Below, piece after piece: positions 26,965-35,689 of a stretch of DNA of 64,000 bases (within the stretch, counting starts at the first letter, position 1; the number at the start of each line of letters is the position of its first letter). The position numbers were made by a program, and so were the translations under genes. The DNA lies in the NCBI GenBank assembly GCA_016892645.1, contig JAFEMX010000003.1:212698-276697 (forward strand), read 5' to 3'. The notes below the pieces were generated by a model. That model had not been told where the DNA came from and ran no database searches. It worked only from the letters and a program-made list of their open reading frames with translations. Source of the DNA: Micrococcaceae bacterium RIT 802. GTDB taxonomy: Bacteria > Actinomycetota > Actinomycetes > Actinomycetales > Micrococcaceae.

Positions 26965-27614
26965 TTGGCTGCCCCGCCCGGGTTGTAGACAACGGTGAGC
27001 CGGGCCTCGTTGGCGATCGCCGAGAGCATGCCCGGCAGATCCTCATCGGTGACGAGCAGCTCGACCACCTGGCCGGAGGCCCCACCGAATCCGGAATCGA
27101 GTTCGCGTATGGCGCTGACCTCGACCGATTCGAGCAGGCGCTGGGGCTCGCCATATGTGGTCGAATCTGAGCCGCGTTCGGCCGCCCAGACGTCGACGCG
27201 CGTGCCGACACCGACGGCGACGGGAAGCTCCTGCGGCAGCTCCACGGAGAGCGGTTTGCGTCCCCGCGGATCGCGGCCACCAACGGAGGCGACCGGGAGC
27301 AATTCACCACTGCGTATCAGTGTGTTGGCCTGCAGGTCAGGGGCAAGTGGCTGCTCCGCCGAAAGATATCGATCCTGGACCGTGTCCAGGCGCACGTCGA
27401 CCACCCGTAGCTTTGCGGGGTCGACCTTCTGCCCCAGGGCGATGTCCTGCCGCGCCACGTACATGGGCACCGTCTGGTTCTGCAGCGAGACCAACGTGAG
27501 CACCCCGGCCACGGAGACGACGACGAGCAGGATGCCAACCAGCAGCCGGGGGTCCTTCCATCCGGGCTTGCGCAGCCGTCGTGCCGGTCCGCTGTGTTCC
27601 GACTCAGTTGCCAC
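26961..27614 (-). CDS. CpaB-like SAF-domain membrane protein
   Basis: About 217 residues: a short basic cytoplasmic N-terminus, one transmembrane helix (LLVGILLVVVSVAGVLTLVSL), then a SAF domain (VPMYVARQDIALGQKVDPAKL) and a beta-rich C-terminus. The layout matches CpaB/RcpC proteins, which help assemble Flp pili through the cell wall. GTG at 27614 was chosen because GGAG lies 5 bases upstream; a reading from 27647 is also open. It is coupled to the CpaE-like gene by a 4-base overlap. Whether it serves a pilus is not shown here. Confidence 0.7.
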   Translation of the reverse strand: MATESEHSGPARRLRKPGWKDPRLLVGILLVVVSVAGVLTLVSLQNQTVPMYVARQDIALGQKVDPAKLRVVDVRLDTVQDRYLSAEQPLAPDLQANTLIRSGELLPVASVGGRDPRGRKPLSVELPQELPVAVGVGTRVDVWAAERGSDSTTYGEPQRLLESVEVSAIRELDSGFGGASGQVVELLVTDEDLPGMLSAIANEARLTVVYNPGGAAK

Positions 27615-27761
27615 ATTGTCTCCGCTTCCCCGGGATCCCCGGTACACAGTTCACGCTGCCGGGGAAGCGGCGAATGCAGGTTCCCCCTGATCGTCCACCT
27701 TAATGATGAAACCGCCCACGCCCAAGACCAGGGACGTCATCTGTGGACAACGGCCCCACCA

Positions 27762-28316
27762 TCACACGTCATGCCGTAGTGCCGCAACCGATCCCAGCGG
27801 CAGCAGCGCCACGGATCGGACGTCGGCATCCCGGCGATACCCATCGGCAGGATGCAGTGCCAACCGCAGATGATCGGCCCCGGCATGGTCCAGGGTGCCG
27901 GTACCCAGCAGGGCACCATCCACGGCCCAAATCGTCACCCTGGCGCGGTCGCGCACGAGCGACCGCAGGGCCGACCCCTGGCTGACCCGCCGTCGCACCG
28001 TGCCCTCCTCCGCGACGGCGGCACGGTGTCCCGCGATCTCCAGCGACCTGATTCCCGCGTCGACCACCAGGTATTCGGCCGGCCCGTCGCGCAGCGACAG
28101 CCAGTTCACGCCGACGTGCTGGAGCATGCCCCGCAGCCGTTGCCCGCCCAGCAGGTCCAAGGTGATGTCGGCCCCGACCTGCCCGGCCAGATGGTCCCAC
28201 AGGCGCAGTTGGGACCGCTCGATGCGGACCATCTCCTGGATCTCCACGGTCCGCTCTCGGGCACGGGCGGCATTGAGTTGGGACTCAAGATCGGCGAACA
28301 ACGATTCCCAGCGCAT
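27762..28316 (-). CDS. Conserved actinobacterial protein of unknown function
   Basis: 184 residues, no membrane segment. The N-terminus (MRWESLFADLESQLNAARARE) is a predicted amphipathic helix rich in Ala/Glu/Arg. The rest is beta-rich with short Gly turns (VGADITLDLLGGQRLRGMLQHVGVNWLSL), which could be a small beta-barrel of Sm-like type; that fold is a guess. It is not recognised as a DNA-binding protein. It lies on the same strand as the CpaB/CpaE-like pair, 147 bases away, and is divergent from the LysM membrane gene. Confidence 0.7.
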   Translation of the reverse strand: MRWESLFADLESQLNAARARERTVEIQEMVRIERSQLRLWDHLAGQVGADITLDLLGGQRLRGMLQHVGVNWLSLRDGPAEYLVVDAGIRSLEIAGHRAAVAEEGTVRRRVSQGSALRSLVRDRARVTIWAVDGALLGTGTLDHAGADHLRLALHPADGYRRDADVRSVALLPLGSVAALRHDV

Positions 28317-28360
28317 GGACCCACCTTATGCGCCGCGGTTCGATGAAATGCCTCCTCCAC

Positions 28361-28388
28361 TGGACAGCGGAGAGAACTGATGTAATGA
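28361..28388 (+). promoter_or_regulatory. Candidate promoter of the LysM membrane gene operon
   Basis: TGGACA (28361-28366) and TAATGA (28383-28388) with a 16-base spacer, about 60 bases ahead of the ATG at 28447, in the gap between divergent genes. The AT-rich stretch that follows (28389-28435) contrasts with the local base composition. Confidence 0.45.
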
Positions 28389-28446
28389 TCTACCTCAAAG
28401 CACAGCAAACAACATCAAATGACACCAAACAGGTCAGGTGACGACC

Positions 28447-29229
28447 ATGAGCATGACGACGAAACCCGGTTCGGTACTGGCAGCTGCGCTTCCCGGGGTG
28501 CTGGTAGGGCTCTGCGGACTGTTGCTGACCGCATGCGGCATCGCCCTGCTGGCCGGACACGGGGAGACGACATCAACCGCCTTGCTCTCCCCCGCAGGGC
28601 TGGACAGTGGGGCCGCCCTCGCCTTTGTGGCCCTCGGGCTGGCTGTGCTGGCCTGGTGGCTGTTCGGCCTGGTCGCCGGTGTGGCCGCCGAGCTACTGGG
28701 CCGGCACGGCCATCAAAGAGCGGCGGACCGTGCCGCGCGGTGTTCCCCGGCGTACATGCGGCGCCTGGCCGCCGTTTTGCTCGGCGCCCACCTCCTGGTG
28801 GTCCCCGCGGCGCAGGCGGCGGCTCCCGGCGCCGTCGGGCTTGCCGGGGCCGGGCTCTCCCCCGCAACCGTGGCAACCCTGACGGTGCCGGCCGCCGGGG
28901 CCGAACTGCCCGCAGCCTCGTGGAGCAGTCGCGACCTGCCGTCCCCCGCATGGAGCCCCGAACGTCCGGCGGCACCCATGAACCGGCTGATGGGACAGCA
29001 GAACCGCGCCGCCGCGGCCGCTGATTCCGTCGTGGTCAAGGAGGGAGACTCGTTGTGGTCGATCGCCGCCCGCAGCGCCGGGGCCGGGGCCACGGATGCA
29101 GAGATCGCCCGGGAGTGGCCGCGCTGGTATCGAACGAACCGGGCGGCCATTGGCCCGGATCCCGACTTGTTGGACATCGGAACAGTCCTGACCCCACCGC
29201 GGGCCGAGCAGGACCAGAACAGAAGGTAG
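28447..29229 (+). CDS. Membrane protein with C-terminal LysM domain
   Basis: 260-residue envelope protein. Hydrophobic segments are seen at about 12-38 (AAALPGVLVGLCGLLLTACG), about 58-83, and about 105-125 (LAAVLLGAHLLVVPAAQAA). A Pro/Ala-rich linker follows, then a LysM domain at about 195-250 (SVVVKEGDSLWSIAARSAG). The long WPRWYRTN insert resembles LysM domains found in membrane regulators. ATG at 28447 is preferred over GTG at 28438 because AGGTG is well spaced. It is the first gene of a two-gene operon with the Rv3235-like gene. Role unknown; probably glycan binding at the membrane. Confidence 0.75.
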   Translation: MSMTTKPGSVLAAALPGVLVGLCGLLLTACGIALLAGHGETTSTALLSPAGLDSGAALAFVALGLAVLAWWLFGLVAGVAAELLGRHGHQRAADRAARCSPAYMRRLAAVLLGAHLLVVPAAQAAAPGAVGLAGAGLSPATVATLTVPAAGAELPAASWSSRDLPSPAWSPERPAAPMNRLMGQQNRAAAAADSVVVKEGDSLWSIAARSAGAGATDAEIAREWPRWYRTNRAAIGPDPDLLDIGTVLTPPRAEQDQNRR

Positions 29230-29234
29230 GAGCC

Positions 29235-29807
29235 ATGACCGAGTCAGCACGCCCCGAGGAACAGCTTCCGAACATCGTGCCCGGACCGGGCCTGGGAGGC
29301 AGCGGGCCCACCATCGTCCCCGCGATCCGTCCACTGCCGGTACGCAAATTCGCCGACCTGCTGCCTGCCTCCGCCCCCGCACGGACCGGCGGTGCAGCCG
29401 ACCACACCCGGGGAACCGGGGAACACCAATCCCCTGTCCACCGGGCCGCCGAATCCGAGCGGCGCGAGGAACGGGCCCACGTCCACACCATCGTGCGGAT
29501 GGTCGGACTGGCGGCCTTCGAGTCCATGTCCGGCGTGCGTCCCGTCCACCAGCTGGCCCGGTGGCTGGAGGCAGGACAATACGAAAAACTTCGCTGCAGG
29601 GTGGCCCTGGTGGCAGCCACGCAGCCGGATGAAGGCCGGCGGCTGCACCGCAACACCACCATCCGCCGCACCCGGTTGTGCCCGGTATCCCCCGGCGCCT
29701 ACGAGGCCAGCCTGGTGGTGGCCGAAAACGACCGTGTCCGTGCCGCTGCGCTCCGGGTGGAGCGGCGGCACGGACACTGGAGCGTCGTGGAACTGGAGAT
29801 CGGCTAG
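29235..29807 (+). CDS. Rv3235-like conserved protein
   Basis: 190 residues with a proline-rich, disordered N-terminal third and a conserved C-terminal domain ([25 protein letters not shown] to the end SVVELEIG) typical of the Rv3235 family. In Mycobacterium tuberculosis the homologue also lies close to secA1. Function unknown. ATG at 29235 follows GGTAGGAG. Its stop codon and the secA stop share the palindrome CTAG, so the two genes end on the same four bases from opposite strands. Confidence 0.8.
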   Translation: MTESARPEEQLPNIVPGPGLGGSGPTIVPAIRPLPVRKFADLLPASAPARTGGAADHTRGTGEHQSPVHRAAESERREERAHVHTIVRMVGLAAFESMSGVRPVHQLARWLEAGQYEKLRCRVALVAATQPDEGRRLHRNTTIRRTRLCPVSPGAYEASLVVAENDRVRAAALRVERRHGHWSVVELEIG

Positions 29808-32533
29808 CGTCGCTTGGACTTCTTCGAGCGGCGATCCGCCCGGTTGCCCGCGGCCTTCGAATCCTCCGCGGCCGCCCGTTCGACACGCGATTCGGCCTCG
29901 CCATCCTCGCTCGGGGCCGTGTATTGCAGGGCCGCCGGACGGGCAGGGGCCTCCAGGCCCGGGGTATTCAGGACCGGGGTCGTCGTGGAGGACCGGGCGT
30001 CGATGACGCCGGGCAGAGACACGGGCGCCGGCTGCGCGACCTCGACCTCGAGGTTGAACAGGAACCCGACGCTCTCCTCGCGGATGGCCTCCATCATGGT
30101 CTGGAACATCGCGAACCCCTCGCGCTGGTATTCGACCAGCGGATCGCGCTGGGCCATCGCACGCAGTCCGATGCCTTCCTTGAGGTAGTCCATCTCGTAC
30201 AGGTGTTCCTGCCACTTGCGGCCGATCACGCTGAGCACCACGCGCCGTTCGAGCTCGCGCAGGTTCTCCTCCCCGATCGCCTGTTCGCGTTCCTGGTACT
30301 GGACGCGTGCGTCGGAGAGGATCTCCTCCTGCAGGAACTCCGAGGTGATCCGGCCGGGTCCCCCGCCTTCCTCCAGGACCTCGTCGATGGTCAGCGCAAT
30401 CGGGTACAACTGTCCCAGGTTCGTCCACAGCTGCTTCAGATCCCAGTCGTCGCCGTGGCCCTCGCTGGTCGCCTCGGCCACCATGGCCTTGACCACGTCC
30501 TCCATGAAGTGCTGGACCTGCTCCTGCAGGTCGCCACCTTCGAGGATCCGCCGGCGGTCGCCGTAGATGGCCTCACGCTGGCGGTTCATCACGTCGTCGT
30601 ACTTCAGTACGTTCTTGCGCTGCTCGGCGTTGGTCGACTCGACCTGGCCTTGTGCCGTCTCGATCGCCTTCGAGACGATCTTCGACTCCAGGGCCATGTC
30701 ATCGGGCATGGAGGGGTTGTTCATGATCCGCTGGGCCGCGTTGGCGTTGAATCGGCGCATCAGCTCATCGGTCATCGACAGGTAGAAGCGGGACTCGCCC
30801 GGGTCTCCCTGCCGACCGGAACGGCCACGCAGCTGGTTGTCGATCCGGCGCGATTCGTGGCGCTCGGTGCCGAGCACATACAGCCCGCCCAGTCCGCGCA
30901 CCTCCGCTGATTCGGCCTTGACCTGATCTTGGGCGGCGGCAAAGACGTCGTCCCAGACACGTTCGTATTCCTCGGAGTCGCGCTCGGGATCCAGGCCCCG
31001 ACGGTCCATCTCGGCAACGGCCAGGAACTCGGCATTGCCTCCGAGCATGATGTCGGTACCGCGGCCGGCCATGTTGGTGGCGACCGTGACGGCACCCTTC
31101 TTGCCCGCCTGCGCGACGACTGCCGCCTCACGCGCGTGCTGCTTGGCGTTGAGGACCTCGTGGCGCACGCCCTCCTGGGCCAGCTTGCGGGAAAGGTATT
31201 CGCTCTTCTCGACGCTGGTCGTGCCCACGAGGACCGGCTGCCCGGCGGCATGGCGCTCGACGATGTCCTGCGCGACGGCGTCGAACTTCGAGATCTCGTT
31301 CTTGTAGATGAGGTCGGACTGGTCCTTGCGCTGCATCGGCTTGTTCGTGGGGATTTCGACGACACCAAGCTTGTAGGTGCCCATGAACTCGGCGGCCTCG
31401 GTCTGCGCGGTGCCGGTCATGCCCGAAAGCGTCCCGTACAGGCGGAAGTAGTTCTGCAGGGTGACGGTGGCCATCGTCTGGTTCTCGGCCTTGATCTCGA
31501 CGTTTTCCTTCGCCTCGATCGCCTGGTGCATGCCTTCGTTGTAGCGACGGCCGGCCAGCGTGCGGCCGGTGTGCTCGTCGACGATCATGACCTCGCCGTT
31601 GATCACGACGTAGTCCTTGTCCTTCTTGAACAGTTCCTTAGCCTTGATGGCGTTGTTCAGGAAGCCGATGAGGGGCGTGTTGGCCGCTTCATACAGGTTG
31701 TGGATGCCGAGGTGGTCCTCGACCTTCTCGATACCGGTCTCCAGGACACCGACAGTGCGCTTCTTCTCGTCGACCTCGTAATCGTCGTCGCGGTCCAACT
31801 TGGTCACCAGGCGGGCGAACTCGCTGAACCAGCGATTCACGTCTCCCTGGGCTTGGCCGGAGATGATGAGCGGGGTCCTCGCCTCATCGATCAGGATGGA
31901 GTCGACCTCGTCGACGATCGCAAAGTTATGGCCACGCTGGACGAGCTCGTCCTTGCTCCAGGCCATGTTGTCGCGCAGGTAGTCGAAGCCGAATTCGTTG
32001 TTCGTCCCGTAGGTGATGTCCGCCTCGTACTGCTTGCGGCGGATCGCGGGGTCCTGGTTGGCCAGGATGCAGCCGGTGGTCATGCCCAGGAATCGGAACA
32101 CGCGTCCCATGAGGTCCGATTGGTATTCGGCGAGGTAGTCGTTGGTCGTGACCACGTGCACGCCCTTGCCGGAAATGGCGTTCAGGTAGGCGGGCCCGGT
32201 CGCCACGAGGGTCTTGCCTTCACCGGTCTTCATTTCGGCGATGTTGCCCAGGTGCAGGGCCGCACCGCCCATGAGCTGGACATCGAAGTGGCGCATGCCG
32301 AGGGTGCGGTCCGCGGCCTCACGCACGGCGGCGAAGGCCTCGGGCAGCAGGGAGTCCAGGGGCTCACCGTCCTGGTGGCGCTTCTTGAACTCCTCCGTCT
32401 CGGCCCGCAGTTCCGCATCCGACATGGCCCGGAATTCGTCCTCAAGCACGTTGATCGCCGCGGCGTATCCGCGCAGTCGCTTCAGGATCTTCTTGTCGCC
32501 GGTCCGCAGGACGCGTTCTAGCAGTGATGCCAC
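29804..32533 (-). CDS. secA: Preprotein translocase ATPase SecA (SecA1 type)
   Basis: Motor ATPase that pushes unfolded preproteins through SecYEG. The 909-residue protein has Walker A GEGKT near residue 104, [20 protein letters not shown] (DEAD motif), the preprotein cross-linking domain, the second nucleotide-binding fold with [13 protein letters not shown], and the helical scaffold. The tail is basic with no zinc-binding cysteines, as in other actinobacterial SecA1. GTG at 32533 was chosen for its GGAG 7 bases upstream and the standard start (M)[14 protein letters not shown]. Confidence 0.97.
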   Translation of the reverse strand: MASLLERVLRTGDKKILKRLRGYAAAINVLEDEFRAMSDAELRAETEEFKKRHQDGEPLDSLLPEAFAAVREAADRTLGMRHFDVQLMGGAALHLGNIAEMKTGEGKTLVATGPAYLNAISGKGVHVVTTNDYLAEYQSDLMGRVFRFLGMTTGCILANQDPAIRRKQYEADITYGTNNEFGFDYLRDNMAWSKDELVQRGHNFAIVDEVDSILIDEARTPLIISGQAQGDVNRWFSEFARLVTKLDRDDDYEVDEKKRTVGVLETGIEKVEDHLGIHNLYEAANTPLIGFLNNAIKAKELFKKDKDYVVINGEVMIVDEHTGRTLAGRRYNEGMHQAIEAKENVEIKAENQTMATVTLQNYFRLYGTLSGMTGTAQTEAAEFMGTYKLGVVEIPTNKPMQRKDQSDLIYKNEISKFDAVAQDIVERHAAGQPVLVGTTSVEKSEYLSRKLAQEGVRHEVLNAKQHAREAAVVAQAGKKGAVTVATNMAGRGTDIMLGGNAEFLAVAEMDRRGLDPERDSEEYERVWDDVFAAAQDQVKAESAEVRGLGGLYVLGTERHESRRIDNQLRGRSGRQGDPGESRFYLSMTDELMRRFNANAAQRIMNNPSMPDDMALESKIVSKAIETAQGQVESTNAEQRKNVLKYDDVMNRQREAIYGDRRRILEGGDLQEQVQHFMEDVVKAMVAEATSEGHGDDWDLKQLWTNLGQLYPIALTIDEVLEEGGGPGRITSEFLQEEILSDARVQYQEREQAIGEENLRELERRVVLSVIGRKWQEHLYEMDYLKEGIGLRAMAQRDPLVEYQREGFAMFQTMMEAIREESVGFLFNLEVEVAQPAPVSLPGVIDARSSTTTPVLNTPGLEAPARPAALQYTAPSEDGEAESRVERAAAEDSKAAGNRADRRSKKSKRR

Positions 32534-32605
32534 GTGGTAGCTCCAAATCTCAGGCACAGGAATTCTGGCTTGGCCAGTCTACGGGAGACACGTTCGGGAC
32601 CCTGT

Positions 32606-33829
32606 TTAGGTTCCACCGCACCGTGTCCGCACCATACGGGCCAGTTCAAGGGACAGGTTACCCTCCGGATGGACCTGAACCGATTCCAGGCCGAGCCACC
32701 GGGCCATGAGCCACAGCTCGGCGGCCAGTTCCCCTGCGGTTTCGGCGGGCGCGTCGACCTCTCCATGGCTGGAACGGACCACCAGCCGGCCATCGGCGCG
32801 ATCCGCCTTCAGGTCAACCCGGGCGACCAGCCGGTCGCCGAGCAGGAACGGCAGCACGTAGTAGCCGTACCTGCGCTTCTCGGCCGGCGTGTAGATCTCG
32901 AGGCGGTAGTGGAAACCGAAGAGTTCCTCGATGCGGCGGCGTTCGAAGACCAGGGAATCGAAGGGGCTCAGCAGCGCGCGTCCCCGGGCGAGGCGGGGCC
33001 GGGCCGCACCGACGTGCAGGTACTGCTGCCCCGGCCAGCCGGCCACTTTCACGGGCTCGAGGACGCCACGTGCGATGAGCCGGTCCACCGCGGACGCAGC
33101 GGCTCGGAGCGGCAGCCGGAAGTAGTCGGCCAAGCAGCGCACGGTTCCGATGCCGTGGGCCCGAGCAGCGGTTTCGACGAGACGTTCTGCCGATGCCGCG
33201 GCGTCGTCGTCGCCGGAAGAAACCGCCGATGGCGGCAGCACCCGCGCGATGGGCGCATAGCGCCGTTCGAACTGGGCGGTGCGTCCGGCGGAGCCGACCT
33301 CGCCGCGGGCAAACAATGCCTCGAGGGCCTCCTTGACCGTGGACCAGTTCCACCCCCAGTTCGAACGGTCCACGTCTTCGCGGTGGCCGAGCCGGGAGGC
33401 GACATCGCGTGCCGTCAGCGGGCGCGACGTCTCCAGGAGCGCCAGGATGCGATCGGCAAGTTCGCGTAGTTCCGGTCGCTCGGCGGTGAAGCTGCCCATC
33501 CAGGTACGGCGCTGCCAGGGCACCAGGTCGGCGAAGTGGCCGGGGCTGATGAAGCTGGCTTCGTGTGCCCAGTATTCGACCATCCGACGTGGTGAACGCG
33601 ATCCCATCCTGTCGAGGATGTCCCGGTCATAGGGCCCGACGCGGGCGAAGATCGGCAGGTAGTGGGCCCGGCTGAGCACGTTGACGGAATCGATCTGGAG
33701 CAGATGGAGGCGGTCAAAGGCAAGGCCCACCTGCCGGGCTGTCGCCGGGCCGGTGGGCCTTGCCTGGTGGAGCCCCTGGGCGGCCAGCGCCACGCGCCGT
33801 GCCTGCGCCAGGGTCATCCGTTGGGTCAT
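32606..33829 (-). CDS. Winged-helix DNA glycosylase, YcaQ/AlkX family
   Basis: 407-residue protein of the HTH_42 superfamily, whose characterised members (YcaQ in E. coli, AlkZ in Streptomyces) unhook DNA interstrand cross-links and alkylated purines. The catalytic QxD of the YcaQ type is visible as LLQIDSVNV (Gln45-Asp47). Other conserved stretches are ARVGPYDRDILDR, EYWAHEASFI and GWNWSTVKEALEALFA. Length is right for the family. The gene stands alone on the minus strand between hpf and secA. Substrate not predictable. Confidence 0.85.
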   Translation of the reverse strand: MTQRMTLAQARRVALAAQGLHQARPTGPATARQVGLAFDRLHLLQIDSVNVLSRAHYLPIFARVGPYDRDILDRMGSRSPRRMVEYWAHEASFISPGHFADLVPWQRRTWMGSFTAERPELRELADRILALLETSRPLTARDVASRLGHREDVDRSNWGWNWSTVKEALEALFARGEVGSAGRTAQFERRYAPIARVLPPSAVSSGDDDAAASAERLVETAARAHGIGTVRCLADYFRLPLRAAASAVDRLIARGVLEPVKVAGWPGQQYLHVGAARPRLARGRALLSPFDSLVFERRRIEELFGFHYRLEIYTPAEKRRYGYYVLPFLLGDRLVARVDLKADRADGRLVVRSSHGEVDAPAETAGELAAELWLMARWLGLESVQVHPEGNLSLELARMVRTRCGGT

Positions 33830-33857
33830 GCGGCCAGTCTAGGGCCAGTGGCCGCGG

Positions 33858-34532
33858 CTAGGACGCCGGCTGGGACTCGCGGTAGTGGCGGGTTTCAACC
33901 GTTTCCGCATCGGAGTGGTTGTCGTCCAGGGTGATGACCCCGTAGTTCCATTGCTGGCGGCGGTACACCACGGCGCAGGTGCCGGTCTCGGAGTCGATGA
34001 ACAAGTAGAACGGATGGCCGACGAGCTCCATCCGGTCCACGGCGTCGTCCACGCTCATCGTTTCGGACGGAAAGACCTTGCGGCGGATTTCGACGGGACT
34101 GCCTGCCGCATTTTCCACGGCCTCGCGTTCCTGCTCGTTCAGGGTCTCCTCGTGCAGCGGGATGCTGCTGCTGGCCGGCTCCAACGTGGAGGTCGCCTGG
34201 AAGACCGCCTGGGGTGTCTGCCTGCCGTGGTGGACCTTCCGGCGGTCGCGAGCCCGGCGCAACCGCTCGAGCAGCTTGGTGAATGCCGTGTCGAAGGCGG
34301 CGAATTTGTCGGAGGCCTTGGCTTCCGCACGGATGGCCGGACCGCTGCCAACGACACTGATCTCCACTGTCAGCTGGGCCTCGGCCTGCCGGGCGTTGGG
34401 TTCCTTGGTGACCTTGACGTCGAGGCGCTGGACCTTGCTTGCCAGCTGTCCGATCTTGTCAGTCTTCTCGTCCGCGTACTCGCGGAACCGATCGGATACC
34501 GTCACGTTGCGCCCGGTGATGTTCATCTCCAT
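33858..34532 (-). CDS. hpf: Long ribosome hibernation promoting factor
   Basis: Binds the 30S subunit in stationary phase; the long form alone makes 100S ribosome dimers. The 224-residue protein has the N-terminal beta-alpha domain (MEMNITGRNVTVSDRFREYADEK), a linker, and the conserved C-terminal dimerisation domain (DDAVDRMELVGHPFYLFIDSE and YRRQQWNYGVITL). The ATG at 34532 has a near-perfect AGGAGG 5 bases upstream, suggesting strong translation. The 161-base region before it holds the promoter but no gene. Confidence 0.95.
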   Translation of the reverse strand: MEMNITGRNVTVSDRFREYADEKTDKIGQLASKVQRLDVKVTKEPNARQAEAQLTVEISVVGSGPAIRAEAKASDKFAAFDTAFTKLLERLRRARDRRKVHHGRQTPQAVFQATSTLEPASSSIPLHEETLNEQEREAVENAAGSPVEIRRKVFPSETMSVDDAVDRMELVGHPFYLFIDSETGTCAVVYRRQQWNYGVITLDDNHSDAETVETRHYRESQPAS

Positions 34533-34693
34533 GGTGTCCTCCTACTGACCTCGGGTGACACGACAGCAACTGAAAGTGTCTCCTTCCAGTCGCTGAAGAT
34601 GGGTTCTTCTCCTCTTGGTGAGGTGCCCATACTCAACCGTAATCCAGGGCACCCAATAATCAAGCCATTCCCTCGCCCTTTTTGTGAGGCGGC

Positions 34694-35584
34694 TCACGTC
34701 ACGGCGTCGCGGACCCCGTGGGCGAGGCCACCGGAAGCCCCGGGGACCGGCGTGTCGGCGGGCGCAGCGCCTCCGGGCGACACCGCAGGGATGTGGTCGT
34801 CCTTCCGGGGCGGGGCGGTTGCGGCCAGCACGGCCGCCCCCTCTACGCGTGCACCGGCCTGCAGGAGGGTCCGGTAGGCGCGTGCCAGCGTCGACCCGGT
34901 GGTCAGGACATCGTCGACCAACAGCACGGGCCGCTCGGAAACCATGTGCCCGTGACGCACGGCCAATGCCGCGGCACCGGCGCTACGTGCGCGTCGGCCC
35001 TTGGTCTTCTGCTCGCTGACGGCCCACGGCGGCCGGGGCAATACGCGCAAGGCGGGGAAGACCACGACCCCGGCAGGCAGCAGCCCCCGCCGGGCAACCC
35101 AGTCCACCAACACGTCCACCGGCGCATATCCCCGGCGCGCCCGGGCCGTTCGGCTGGAGGGCACCGGCACCAGGGCCACCGGTCCGGGCCGCCCCATGGC
35201 TGCAGCGCGGATGGCACCGGCCATGGCCGGCCCCAGCACCCTGGCCAGGGAAACACGTTGGCGGTTCTTGAAGGACAGCACGGCAGCGGAGACCTCCCGG
35301 CTGTAGGCCCCGGCCGCCACCACGCGCAGCGGCTCACCGTCGGGCGTCAGGGGCAGCCCTTCGGCTCCTGCCTGGGCCTCGAAGGGCCGGACCGTCGCCG
35401 CACGGAAGGCGCTCCGGCACGCCGGACACATGACCGCGTCCGGCGCCTGGCAGAAGACGCAGTCGCTCGGGGCCAGCACGGTGGCCAGTTCGGCGAGGGC
35501 GGAACGGGGCCCGCTCACCCAGGAGGCAAACGCCATCCGGTCCAGGCGCGTGGCCAGGCCCGCCGGCAAGGGAGGGTATTCCAT
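34694..35584 (-). CDS. ComF-family phosphoribosyltransferase-like protein
   Basis: About 296 residues. An N-terminal zinc-ribbon (CVFC...CPAC, about 40-55) precedes a type I phosphoribosyltransferase domain with the PRPP motif VLLVDDVLTTGSTLARAYRTL. ComF proteins take part in DNA uptake in competent bacteria, but homologues are widespread and their enzymatic role is unsettled. The ATG at 35584 is a guess: a GTG at 35668, near the lpqB stop, would add 28 low-complexity residues, and neither has a clear ribosome-binding site. It probably shares a transcript with mtrAB-lpqB. Confidence 0.8.
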   Translation of the reverse strand: MEYPPLPAGLATRLDRMAFASWVSGPRSALAELATVLAPSDCVFCQAPDAVMCPACRSAFRAATVRPFEAQAGAEGLPLTPDGEPLRVVAAGAYSREVSAAVLSFKNRQRVSLARVLGPAMAGAIRAAAMGRPGPVALVPVPSSRTARARRGYAPVDVLVDWVARRGLLPAGVVVFPALRVLPRPPWAVSEQKTKGRRARSAGAAALAVRHGHMVSERPVLLVDDVLTTGSTLARAYRTLLQAGARVEGAAVLAATAPPRKDDHIPAVSPGGAAPADTPVPGASGGLAHGVRDAVT

Positions 35585-35689
35585 GAGCCGATGATCCGCT
35601 GTCCGATGCGCGGGGGGAAGGCCGGAGCGCGCGCCTGTGGACTGCTCCCCCATCCCACCTGCCACCACGGCATCGCCGTCGTGCCGCGG

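Noticed and set aside
27762..28316. Annotation as a Fis-type regulator
   Set aside because: Similar proteins are sometimes labelled this way, but no helix-turn-helix of the Fis type is visible; I left it as unknown.
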